Shown here: positions 16,272 to 22,594 of the stretch, piece after piece | Numbering within the stretch: position 1 is the first letter of the stretch | How the letters are laid out: every line of letters begins with the position of its first letter | IMG/VR virus record: IMGVR_UViG_3300030389_000357 | Location: 282 to 23,277 of that record | Strand: one strand, 5' to 3' | Source of the DNA: a virus | DNA length: 22,996 nt | Notes under the pieces: generated by a model | What the model was told of the DNA's origin: nothing | Databases searched by the model: none | What the model saw: the letters and a program-made list of their open reading frames with translations, nothing else | Program-made: the position numbers and the translations under genes

Positions 16272-17473
16272 TCAATCCAATTTGCCAGTTGATCTGGTCT
16301 AATAATACCGTAAACTTGTTCTTCACCAGTCGCACCAGTTCCACTAACACCTGTTAAAGATAACACAGATGTACCCGATATTGCAAGTGCTCCGACAGAA
16401 ATACTTAACCCTGCTAAAGTTACTCCAACATCTGCACCTCCTATAACAGTTTCATCACCTAATGCTGTTGTACCTACGTTGCCAGTAGTTGGTGCTCCAG
16501 TCGTAGTCGCTACTCTGAATACTATCGGAGTGTTCGCAGTCCAACCCATCCCTGAGTGGTTTTGACAATAGTAATATAAGGTAGGTGTGTTTTCTGATAT
16601 AACGATTTCCGTATAGGCTCCAGCTTGTCCTGCCGTGCCACTTGTTGTTACTCCTTCCGTAAGTGTATATGCCGTGCCACCACCATGTGTTCCATTTGCA
16701 GTTTCTGAAAATGCTATCGGATGACCAGAGTTACTGCTATCGCTTTGATCAAAACGATAAGTGTTTCCTTCAAAAAGTTCTAGAGTAACATCTGACGTTG
16801 CGGTTGATCCATTTATGGCATATTTATTAGTTGATCCAAAATTGTGATAAGGATGATTTGAAGGATTACCACTTACTACAGTTACAGTAAAAGTTATAGT
16901 TGAATCAGAGTAACCACTTAAAAGCAAAGAGGTTGATGTTCCAGTTAGGCTAAATGTTCCAGTTCCAGTAAGTGTTGAACTACCAATAGAACCAGTCAAA
17001 GCAGGTAGTGTTACAGATACTTTGTTTTGTGGTACAGTGTCTTCATCTCCAACATCACCAGAGGCTTGTACTCCAGTGACAGAGAATGTTACAGAGCTAA
17101 TTATAGTAACACTTTGAACAAGAGTTTGTGCAGATTGTCCAGTTGGAACAATTATTTGTCCAACATCTGCGAATACACCACCGCCCCATACTCCAGAATC
17201 CCAAGCAGAACTACCCCAACCAGATAAAAATCCAGCAGTAGCAGATACACCAGTGACAGAAAAAGTAACTGGTATAATTAAATCTGTTGTAGGATCAAAA
17301 CCTAAAGTTGCAGTAGCAGATACGCCAGTAGGTTCTGCAACATTCTGAATAAAAATTCCTTCGTCACCAAGTGATGTGGTGGCTTCAAAACCAGTGACGC
17401 TAAAACTAACGTCTAGTTGACCACCCCACTTGTTATTACCCCAAGTGCCTTGACCCCAACCGATGTTAGCCAT
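16259..17473 (-). CDS. Beta-repeat virion protein with embedded cupredoxin-like domain (404 aa)
   Basis: The protein has two Trp/Gly patches (IGWGQGTWGNNKWGG at 4-18 and SGWGSSAWDSGVWGGG at 84-99) and at least five short beta repeats of the form VTFSVTGVxAT (about 22-33, 69-80, 128-138, 172-182, 370-380). Residues about 193-322 form a cupredoxin-like domain: TVTVVSGNPSN, then NSGHPIAFSE with His251, and YYYCQNHSGMGW with Cys303, His306 and Met309. His...Cys-x2-His-x2-Met is the ligand set of type-1 copper proteins such as plastocyanin. The C-terminus (about 380-404) ends IRPDQLANWIERVA. It lies among fibre genes and its composition fits a virion surface protein. Copper binding is inferred from ligand spacing only; the beta-sandwich could also be used purely structurally. 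Confidence 0.65.
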   Translation of the reverse strand: MANIGWGQGTWGNNKWGGQLDVSFSVTGFEATTSLGDEGIFIQNVAEPTGVSATATLGFDPTTDLIIPVTFSVTGVSATAGFLSGWGSSAWDSGVWGGGVFADVGQIIVPTGQSAQTLVQSVTIISSVTFSVTGVQASGDVGDEDTVPQNKVSVTLPALTGSIGSSTLTGTGTFSLTGTSTSLLLSGYSDSTITFTVTVVSGNPSNHPYHNFGSTNKYAINGSTATSDVTLELFEGNTYRFDQSDSSNSGHPIAFSETANGTHGGGTAYTLTEGVTTSGTAGQAGAYTEIVISENTPTLYYYCQNHSGMGWTANTPIVFRVATTTGAPTTGNVGTTALGDETVIGGADVGVTLAGLSISVGALAISGTSVLSLTGVSGTGATGEEQVYGIIRPDQLANWIERVA

Positions 17474-17483
17474 CGTGGACTCC

Positions 17484-17939
17484 TTATGCTATACGAATGA
17501 TAGCGTTTGAAGCGTCAGCAGTAGGAAATTGTATTGTAAAAGTTCCAGATGTAGATGATTTATTAGATGTAAAATCTAGTACACAAACAGCTTTGTTACT
17601 ATCAGAACTATTATAAATTAAAGCTCCCATTGCAGTAATCGTTGCTGTTGTAAAACTTAAATCAGCAAAGTCTGTAAACGCTGTTGTTCCAGATGTGGTT
17701 GGATCTACTCTTGTTAAAGTGCCGCCACCAGAACTGTACGAACCACTGTTTGCAACTTCACCAGTTGTAGTAAATGCAGTTGTGGTCGCTCCTAGTGTTG
17801 CAGTTGTTGATGATTTACCACCACCACCTTCTGCGTATAGAGCTAACTTAAAAGTATCTCCACCAGAGTTTTTAAAGTTGTGTACGCCTTCTAGTAACTC
17901 TTGTTTGAAGGAAGTACACATTGCTTGTGCTATAGCCAT
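17484..17939 (-). CDS. Conserved virion structural protein (151 aa)
   Basis: The ATG at 17939 is preceded by AAGGAGA. The protein opens MAIAQAMCTSFKQELLEGVH, then a beta-rich Thr/Ser/Gly body (FKLALYAEG, ATLGATTTAFTTTGEV, ALIYNSS, KAVCVLDF) and closes with FTIQFPTADASNAIIRIA. This pattern is a common, strongly conserved protein of marine phages located beside the tail fibre genes and generally called a structural protein; its exact place in the particle is not known to me. No signal peptide or catalytic motif is present. Confidence 0.55.
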   Translation of the reverse strand: MAIAQAMCTSFKQELLEGVHNFKNSGGDTFKLALYAEGGGGKSSTTATLGATTTAFTTTGEVANSGSYSSGGGTLTRVDPTTSGTTAFTDFADLSFTTATITAMGALIYNSSDSNKAVCVLDFTSNKSSTSGTFTIQFPTADASNAIIRIA

Positions 17940-17940
17940 A

Positions 17941-18228
17941 TTAGAGTCTCCTTATATATTCAGCCGTTTCCTTTTGACCACTTGATCTCAAGGCTTGAAT
18001 GATAGTACCACGTTCCTCTTTTCTTGCCAAGACAAGATAATGATATAAAACATTTTTGAGATGTTCTCTAAATTGATTGGCTTGTTGTCTTACATGTGCT
18101 GGTGCTTGATCCGATATACTAACTATCTTATCTACAGCTAAATCTGCAATCTGTTCATTTGTCAAACCACCTTTGTTGGAGGTCATAACATTCACTTTTC
18201 CAGCTTGTGATACGCCCACATTAAACAT
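17941..18228 (-). CDS. Small helical conserved protein (95 aa)
   Basis: The ATG at 18228 has AAGGAGT as a strong ribosome binding site; the TAA sits one base before the start of the next gene. Residues 20-95 are mostly helical: LTNEQIADLAVDKIVSIS, then VRQQANQFREHLKNVLYHYL and a terminal segment ending KETAEYIRRL. Proteins like this occur near tail genes of marine phages. The function is not known. An upstream accessory pair (18231-19552) separates it from the adaptor genes. Confidence 0.4.
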   Translation of the reverse strand: MFNVGVSQAGKVNVMTSNKGGLTNEQIADLAVDKIVSISDQAPAHVRQQANQFREHLKNVLYHYLVLARKEERGTIIQALRSSGQKETAEYIRRL

Positions 18229-18230
18229 AT

Positions 18231-18836
18231 TTACTCCTTACACATAACATTAAAAGAATATGTAATTCTTATTTTACTAGGTTTTTTCTTACTTAATTTT
18301 ACTCCATGATCTAATCCAGATGGAAATATAATCAAATCACTCTCTTTAATTTGAGGAACAAATTCTTCTTTATATAATAAATCATTTGATGCGTCTAAAT
18401 CTAAATTAGGATTAGCTATCAAAGAACATCTCCATTGAGGTATTGGATTTTTAAAAGATAGTCCACCATGTGTTTCTTCGTCAAACGATACAAAATAAAC
18501 ACCACTGAATAAAGAAGGTAAATGATTGTGAAACTCTTGCCATTGAAATTCTTTATATGCGTTGAACCAACTTTCTATTTTAAGTTGTTTTGCAGAATAA
18601 TTAAAATGTTTTATTATATCTTGTAACGGTTTACTAACCATTTGATTTAAAATGTTTTGTTCTTCTTTACAGAAATCTTGTTGTTTAAAAGATGTCCAAA
18701 CATTACAATTCCAAAAATTAGAATCATACTGACTATCATCAAGATGAGTTATTATTTTATCGCATATACGTTTATTTATTTCTTCTGTGTTACCAACAGA
18801 AATTTTTAGCAACCAAGGTGCAAATATATTTTGCAT
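18231..18836 (-). CDS. 2OG/Fe(II) oxygenase family protein with HxH motif (201 aa)
   Basis: The pattern ESWFNAYKEFQWQEFHNHLP, SGVYFVSFDE, GGLSFKNP and FPSGLDHGVKLSKKKPSKIR is that of the putative 2OG-Fe(II) oxygenase family (2OG-FeII_Oxy_5/TIGR02466). The first metal motif reads His103-Asn-His105 rather than HxD; to my recollection HxH occurs across this family, so it is probably not a lesion. The distal ligand is His177 and the 2-oxoglutarate-binding residue is likely Arg190. The ATG at 18836 overlaps the upstream TAA (TAATG), with AAGGAAG in front, so it is translationally linked to the Rossmann-like gene. It is separate in sequence from the three oxygenases at 11323-13614. The substrate is unknown. 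Confidence 0.78.
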   Translation of the reverse strand: MQNIFAPWLLKISVGNTEEINKRICDKIITHLDDSQYDSNFWNCNVWTSFKQQDFCKEEQNILNQMVSKPLQDIIKHFNYSAKQLKIESWFNAYKEFQWQEFHNHLPSLFSGVYFVSFDEETHGGLSFKNPIPQWRCSLIANPNLDLDASNDLLYKEEFVPQIKESDLIIFPSGLDHGVKLSKKKPSKIRITYSFNVMCKE

Positions 18837-19552
18837 TATTTTTCTTCCTTTTCATAAGAAACACCTGGAATATCTTCTCTTCCTATTAGATTAGATTTTG
18901 AGTCTAGAGGCTCTGGTGGTTCAAGTTTAGATTTTTTGGTGATTAACATACTACCATTTGTAGCAGTAGACACAAGAGGATCGTCTAATCTGTGGTATCC
19001 GTACAACTTTTGATCGGCTGGAACATTCATGTCGAGTAAAGAAGAACTATGTGCAATATGTATTTTTATACCTTTTGAAACTGCAATAGCTAACCAAAAC
19101 TCACAACAAGCTCTGCCCGCCTCTGCAAAAGCTACATCTTTGTGAGTAAAGTCCACACCGTATATGTGCATGTCTGATACTCCTTGTGCTATAGCGTATG
19201 CGAAAGCGTATGCCACTGTGTTGTTTAAATAAGCATAACCAGTTTTATGTATAACTTCATGTAATGGAAACTCAACAACATCTGGACATCTTTCGTCTAA
19301 ACAACAAGAAAAGATAGGGACATTTATCTTTGACTTTAATCTATCTGCCATAATATTCGTTTGTTTACCAGCGTTTGGTGTGTCTAGAAATCTTGATGGT
19401 GGATCCATCATAAAACACTTATCATGGTAGATAACTCCAGACATAGAGTTAATTGCCCAAACTTCGTCAAATTTTTCACTTCTAATCTTTGCTAATATGT
19501 ATTCGTTGAAACTATTTCCTAAAGCAACGATAGCTACGCTTTTGTCTTTCAT
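18836..19552 (-). CDS. Rossmann-like protein, DUF115/GT-like, conserved in marine phages (238 aa)
   Basis: The N-terminus SVAIVALGNSFNEYI (residues 5-19) is a beta strand followed by a glycine-containing loop as in nucleotide-binding Rossmann folds. VWAINSMSGVIYHDKCFMMD (31-50) and NNTVAYAFAYAIAQGVSDMH then IYGVDF (110-135) follow, with AGRACCEFWLAIAVSKGI (145-162) and AHSSSLLD. This layout resembles DUF115/MptE-like and some sialyltransferase-like proteins (inference, no catalytic residues confirmed). The gene is the first downstream of a strong promoter at 19560-19587 and lacks room for a normal 5' leader. No Shine-Dalgarno sequence is evident before its ATG. It overlaps the following 2OG oxygenase by one base, implying a shared function. 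Confidence 0.5.
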   Translation of the reverse strand: MKDKSVAIVALGNSFNEYILAKIRSEKFDEVWAINSMSGVIYHDKCFMMDPPSRFLDTPNAGKQTNIMADRLKSKINVPIFSCCLDERCPDVVEFPLHEVIHKTGYAYLNNTVAYAFAYAIAQGVSDMHIYGVDFTHKDVAFAEAGRACCEFWLAIAVSKGIKIHIAHSSSLLDMNVPADQKLYGYHRLDDPLVSTATNGSMLITKKSKLEPPEPLDSKSNLIGREDIPGVSYEKEEK

Positions 19553-19579
19553 ATAAGATACTATAAATTTTATCTTATA
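19552..19579. repeat. 9-bp perfect inverted repeat overlapping the promoter and start codon
   Basis: The arms tataagata (19552-19560) and tatcttata (19571-19579) are exact reverse complements separated by 10 bases. One arm covers the spacer and flanks the -10 box; the other reaches the A of the ATG at 19552. It could be an operator for a dimeric repressor, or, if the transcript begins upstream, an RNA hairpin that hides the start codon. There is no U-tract after it in the transcription direction, so a terminator is unlikely. AT-rich sequence raises the chance of coincidence. Confidence 0.5.
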
Positions 19580-19587
19580 AATGTCAA
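19560..19587 (-). promoter_or_regulatory. Near-consensus sigma70-type promoter before the 18836-19552 gene
   Basis: On the minus strand TTGACA (19587-19582, 6/6 match) is followed after 16 bases by TATAGT (19565-19560, 5/6 match to TATAAT). The stop codon TGA of the upstream adaptor gene is contained in the -35 box. Only seven bases separate the -10 box from the ATG at 19552, so the transcript would start at or within a base or two of the start codon, giving a leaderless or nearly leaderless mRNA. It is the only convincing promoter in an intergenic position that I found in the window. Transcription start is predicted, not shown. Confidence 0.6.
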
Positions 19588-20231
19588 GTTTTAGGAACTC
19601 TAACTAATCCATCTCTGTAAGAGTCTGAATAGTTTCTACCCTCTGCGTATGTCTTAAGTCTACTTAAGGCTTCTGTGTATCTTGTGTTATATAGTTGAAC
19701 AAGATCTGCTTCACCTTTCATAAAAGTATACGCTTCAACAAGAGAGGCATAAAGTAAAGCATCTGGTGCATTTGTGCTAATCCATGTTGTTCCAGAATCA
19801 TCTGTATTTAAAGAAGCAGGTCTATAATAATAATGTAGCTCTACCGCTAAATCTGCGTTTGGTGTCGGAGCAACAATAAAATTATCTACATCAAATTGTG
19901 CATAATAAATTGGTTCTCCAGTTGTAGCTGGATTAGCAGTGTATTCTTGAATAAAGTTTACGTCTTTTTGTAATAAAAAAACATTTTCACTGCTAGTGTT
20001 AACATAAGATAAGGAATGTGCAGCTAAATAATCAGAAGGCTTTTGCAAAAATTTATTACCAGATGTCATAGAACCAGTAACATTTTTTCTAAAATAATCT
20101 AAATCAACAGACTTAAATATTCTTTCTTCTGCATTACTTATGAAAAAAGGTATCTCTGCCGTAAATGTAGACTCATCATTCTCTGTCCAGTCTTTAATAG
20201 ATTGAGTTAAAGTGGTTAATGTAAAGCTCAT
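19584..20231 (-). CDS. Head-tail adaptor-like protein 2 (215 aa)
   Basis: The protein starts with SFTLTTLTQSIKDWTENDES and has FFISNAEERIFKSVDLDYFR (29-48), a helical opening of the adaptor family seen in SU10-like and other podoviruses. KPSDYLAAHSLSY, GEPIYYAQFD and VELHYYYRPASL form the central beta region, and the C-terminal helix is TRYTEALSRLKTYAEGRNYS. Such proteins form the ring under the portal. The start ATG at 20231 overlaps the upstream TGA (ATGA). It shares its general plan with the adaptor-like protein at 20817-21482, so the phage may have two stacked neck rings or one adaptor plus a tail terminator; which is which cannot be decided by reading. Confidence 0.65.
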   Translation of the reverse strand: MSFTLTTLTQSIKDWTENDESTFTAEIPFFISNAEERIFKSVDLDYFRKNVTGSMTSGNKFLQKPSDYLAAHSLSYVNTSSENVFLLQKDVNFIQEYTANPATTGEPIYYAQFDVDNFIVAPTPNADLAVELHYYYRPASLNTDDSGTTWISTNAPDALLYASLVEAYTFMKGEADLVQLYNTRYTEALSRLKTYAEGRNYSDSYRDGLVRVPKT

Positions 20232-20545
20232 GTTGTACTCACTGTTACTGTTCCAAGGCTAGTTGTAGCCGTAAAATTTGTTAACTTCTTTCCTATTATA
20301 CCATCTCCAGCGTTAGTGTATACCACAAATGCGGTTAAGTCTGTATCTTGATTTGGTCTTGGTTCGTATAATGCTGTAGGATCTGGACCTGGATAGTTAG
20401 GTTCTAACTGTGGATGTTTAGCTTCATACTCGTCTGGACCTACTTTTAATCCGTTCCATTCTTTTCTCATCTCACGAAGACGGTAACGAAAGCCAGATCG
20501 ATCTGAATAACCCCACGCTTTTCTACCACTTGCGTACCTAGCCAT
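20228..20545 (-). CDS. Small conserved virion-associated protein (105 aa)
   Basis: The N-terminus MARYASGRKAWGYSDRSGFR followed by YRLREMRKEWNGLKV and EAKHPQLEPNYPGPD is a recurrent marine phage protein next to neck genes. The C-terminus ends FTATTSLGTVTVSTT, a beta motif shared with 8471-8767 and 16259-17473. The ATG at 20545 overlaps the upstream TAA (TAATG) with AAGGA as ribosome binding site. Likely a neck or tail structural accessory; function unknown. Confidence 0.45.
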   Translation of the reverse strand: MARYASGRKAWGYSDRSGFRYRLREMRKEWNGLKVGPDEYEAKHPQLEPNYPGPDPTALYEPRPNQDTDLTAFVVYTNAGDGIIGKKLTNFTATTSLGTVTVSTT

Positions 20546-20817
20546 TAGTACAATCCTTTAAATGTTCCACCTCTTCCACGAGCAACTCCACCTTTAGCAA
20601 GGTTTAATCTTTTTTTAATTTTTCTTATTTCGTGGTCTTCTTGAAAATCATCTACTTTCATAGGTAAAGCGTCTATTTCTTTCTTACTTTGTTTTTTTCT
20701 TCTTTTGTTTTCTATAGCTCTTGCTATCATTCGTTGTGGAGAAAACCCTGCACCCGTTATAGACAAAGGCTTATTTTTCTTTTTTATTTTTTTTACTTCT
20801 TTTTTATAATCAGCCAT
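20545..20817 (-). CDS. Small basic protein with KGGVARGRGG C-terminus (90 aa)
   Basis: The first third is extremely Lys-rich (KKEVKKIKKKNKP), the middle holds mixed-charge helices (ENKRRKKQSKKEIDALP, EDHEIRKIKKRLNLA) and the C-terminus KGGVARGRGGTFKGLY matches a Gly/Arg tail seen in small proteins of marine phages. TAATG joins it to the upstream adaptor gene. The high positive charge suggests nucleic acid contact or a capsid-lumen role, which is inference. No fold can be named. Confidence 0.4.
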   Translation of the reverse strand: MADYKKEVKKIKKKNKPLSITGAGFSPQRMIARAIENKRRKKQSKKEIDALPMKVDDFQEDHEIRKIKKRLNLAKGGVARGRGGTFKGLY

Positions 20818-21482
20818 TAGTACCTCAAGTAAGATATATTCGGTGTTAGTTTAAGTGGTGTACTGTTAGCATCTTCAGAAGCTGCTCTTTGAAACTCCTC
20901 TTCATAGACTGCCTTTAGTATCTGTATTCTATCTGGTGCTTTTTTCATAGATATATAATACGCCAGACCAGCTGCCATACATGGTAAAAACCTAAATGGT
21001 GCATCCGTTGTATTAACTAAACTATCTGCATCTTGGATTCTTCTTACATAATAATACACCAATGTGTAAGAAGTATCTGGTGTTGACCACAATGTAATCG
21101 TGGGAGTGATCTGTCTATCAAAGAAATACTGACTTGGTTGTCCACTATTATCTTTGTTTGGTATTCTTAAATACTCACCACGACTCATCTGTGTAAGAGT
21201 AAAATCTGTACCAGAACTATTTCGTAGTACGACTTCTAATAAATCTACAAACTCACTATCTAATGTATAGACTGCTGTGCCAGATGTTACTGCCTTTGTT
21301 TCTTGTGTTACAGTCCATAAATTAAGACCTCTGTTTGCCCAATCAGCAAACATAAGATTCAAGGAACGTCTGGCTGTTCTAGCATCATAACCAGTTCTCA
21401 TCTCTAAGCCACATCTTTCGTAGGCTTCTTCGATAAGCTCTGCTACATCTAAATCAAAATCTCTTGAGTTTGAAGTCGCCAT
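20817..21482 (-). CDS. Head-tail adaptor-like protein 1, P22 gp4 type (221 aa)
   Basis: The opening helix region VAELIEEAYERCGLEMRTGY (13-32) followed by RRSLNLMFADWANRGLNLWT is typical of P22 gp4-like/T7 gp11-like neck adaptors, which dock onto the portal ring. QETKAVTSGTAVYTLDSEFV and YYVRRIQDADSLVNTTDAPF give the middle beta region, and a final helix (KAVYEEEFQRAASED) ends the core. Length (about 220) is as expected for the family. TAATG joins it to the preceding basic gene. The portal gene expected upstream is not in the window. Confidence 0.7.
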   Translation of the reverse strand: MATSNSRDFDLDVAELIEEAYERCGLEMRTGYDARTARRSLNLMFADWANRGLNLWTVTQETKAVTSGTAVYTLDSEFVDLLEVVLRNSSGTDFTLTQMSRGEYLRIPNKDNSGQPSQYFFDRQITPTITLWSTPDTSYTLVYYYVRRIQDADSLVNTTDAPFRFLPCMAAGLAYYISMKKAPDRIQILKAVYEEEFQRAASEDANSTPLKLTPNISYLRY

Positions 21483-21763
21483 TAGGCTTTACCACCTCTT
21501 TTTAGCTTTTTAAATCCAGCTTTTAAAGACACACCTTTTTTACCAGTGCCTGCTTTACCAATGCCTTTTTTTGGTGTAATAGCTGGTATCTTTACAGTTT
21601 TACCTCTTTTAGCCATCATTGGCTTTCTCATAGTTCCACCACCCATCATTTTTTTACCACCATGAGATGGTGTTCTAATTTGTTTTTTAGGTGAGACTGG
21701 TTTTTTCTTTATACCCTTAGTAGGGTCTTTGATTCTTGGGTCTTTTAGTCTAGTTGGCATCAT
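21482..21763 (-). CDS. Very basic Lys/Gly-rich small protein (93 aa)
   Basis: About a third of residues are Lys or Arg and there are almost no acidic residues: TKGIKKKPVSPKKQIRTPSH, GGKKMMGGGTMRKPMMAKRG and a C-terminal KKLKRGGKA. It begins with two Met codons, overlapping the upstream TGA (ATGA). No domain is recognised. The composition is like DNA-condensing or capsid-lumen proteins; low complexity makes homology weak evidence. The ribosome binding site GGAGAA lies just upstream within the preceding gene's last codons. Confidence 0.4.
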   Translation of the reverse strand: MMPTRLKDPRIKDPTKGIKKKPVSPKKQIRTPSHGGKKMMGGGTMRKPMMAKRGKTVKIPAITPKKGIGKAGTGKKGVSLKAGFKKLKRGGKA

Positions 21764-22041
21764 TTTCTCCTTTTTCTAGTTAATGATTTCACTCTTCTTG
21801 GTTTACCAGCAGGTTGCCCTAACCGATTCTTTTGACTTATTCTACTTCTTTTTTCTTTAGCTGTCATCTCCTTAGTAGTCTTTGGAGTTTTAGAACTAAT
21901 TCTTTTACTTGGTCTACAATACGGAGTTCCTCGCTTTTCACCCTTTTGACGACCACATGGTTTGCCAGTCTTGACATCTTTCCAATCTTCTTTAAACCAC
22001 CTTTTAAGTGCTAGACCCTTTTTTGTCTTTCGAACTGCCAT
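21760..22041 (-). CDS. Basic Cys-containing phage protein, CGR..PYCRPSKR family (93 aa)
   Basis: The start is placed at the ATG at 22041, which overlaps the TAA of the upstream gene by one base; a longer reading from 22089 adds 16 residues and needs an unusual overlap. The sequence has LKRWFKEDWKDVKTGKPCGR (12-31), GTPYCRPSKRISSKTPKT and AKEKRSRISQK, a conserved family of short proteins found in marine phages and some giant viruses (possibly DUF5872, from memory). Two cysteines (29 and 42) within Arg/Lys surroundings could bind a metal together with partners, but that is speculation. Function unknown. Confidence 0.55.
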   Translation of the reverse strand: MAVRKTKKGLALKRWFKEDWKDVKTGKPCGRQKGEKRGTPYCRPSKRISSKTPKTTKEMTAKEKRSRISQKNRLGQPAGKPRRVKSLTRKRRK

Positions 22042-22349
22042 TACGAATACTTTGTTTTCTTTCTTCTGTTTGACATTATAGCTCCACAACCTCTAGCTAT
22101 ATTAGGATTACTAGACTTTCGTTTAGTTCTTCTAACGACTGCACCCTCTTTTGCTTTCATTGATTGTTGTCTATCTACTTTTTTAATAGCAGCCATGAGA
22201 CCACCGTCTGCTTTTTTCTTCTTTTTACCACCAGTTCCATAGTTGGCTGCACCGACTTTTCTACACTTTGCGATGGCACCTGAGGCATACGCTGATGGAA
22301 AAACCTTATATCTAGCTTTTACTTTATGGTAACATGCGTCTTTAGGCAT
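22041..22349 (-). CDS. Basic Cys-containing phage protein, DACYHKVKARYKV family (102 aa)
   Basis: The N-terminus DACYHKVKARYKVFPSAYAS followed by GAIAKCRKVGAANYG is a well-conserved short domain of marine phages and large viruses (possibly DUF6321, from memory). After a Lys-run linker the C-terminus reads NPNIARGCGAIMSNRRKKTK, another motif often found separately at the ends of small marine phage proteins, so this gene looks like a two-module protein. Cysteines are at 6, 29 and 88. ATG at 22349, preceded by AAGGAAGA. Function unknown. Confidence 0.6.
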   Translation of the reverse strand: MPKDACYHKVKARYKVFPSAYASGAIAKCRKVGAANYGTGGKKKKKADGGLMAAIKKVDRQQSMKAKEGAVVRRTKRKSSNPNIARGCGAIMSNRRKKTKYS

Positions 22350-22461
22350 AATATCTTCCTTTCTTTATTTTCCAACAAGTGCAAAAAAATTCTTTTTTCT
22401 TACATTTGTGGCATACTTTAATTGGTTCACCCCTTACGACTTCTCCTTTTTTTAGAGGCAC
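22342..22461 (-). CDS. Candidate small Cys4 zinc-knuckle-like protein (39 aa)
   Basis: Read from GTG at 22461 the frame gives 39 residues with CHKC at 17-20 and CTCW at 27-30, four cysteines in a compact CxxC-x6-CxC arrangement, and ends by overlapping the next start by 8 bases. A longer start, GTG at 22521, shares its G with the TAG of the upstream membrane protein gene (TAGTG) and would give 59 residues. Only this frame uses the stretch 22350-22426, which otherwise would be the longest non-coding gap in the cluster. Weak start signals and overlap with the 22427-22594 gene make it uncertain. Confidence 0.4.
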   Translation of the reverse strand: MPLKKGEVVRGEPIKVCHKCKKKEFFCTCWKIKKGRYYA

Positions 22462-22594
22462 AATGTGCTCTTTCAGAAAACCCTTTAGGTCGTTTACAAT
22501 CGATCCGCCTCTTCCTAGCACTACTCCACTTTGAGGAGCGTTTTCCAGGAGATTTTGTGATCTGTTTTGACATCGATCCCCGCGAGATTGCCAT
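22427..22594 (-). CDS. Small basic protein, RRIDCxxPKGFSExAHC family (55 aa)
   Basis: The core SKWSSARKRRIDCKRPKGFS (21-40) followed by ERAHCASKKRR is a family I recognise from marine phage genomes (Trp, then RRIDC, PKGFSE, AHC). Cysteines at 33 and 45. ATG at 22594 is chosen because AAAGGG/GGTGAGG stands just upstream and the resulting MAISRGSMSKQIT opening resembles relatives; the inner ATG at 22573 (48 aa) is possible. It overlaps the 3' end of the membrane protein gene by 74 bases in another frame, an unusually long overlap for this region. Confidence 0.65.
   Translation of the reverse strand: MAISRGSMSKQITKSPGKRSSKWSSARKRRIDCKRPKGFSERAHCASKKRRSRKG

Noticed and set aside
19552-19579. Inverted repeat as a rho-independent terminator
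   Set aside because: The stem is AT-rich, is not followed by a U run in the direction of transcription, and lies over a promoter and a start codon.
22042-22089. 16-codon upstream extension of the 21760 gene
   Set aside because: The ATG at 22041 forms the TAATG junction used by neighbours and begins at the conserved MAVRKTKKG; the extension only re-reads the end of the upstream gene.
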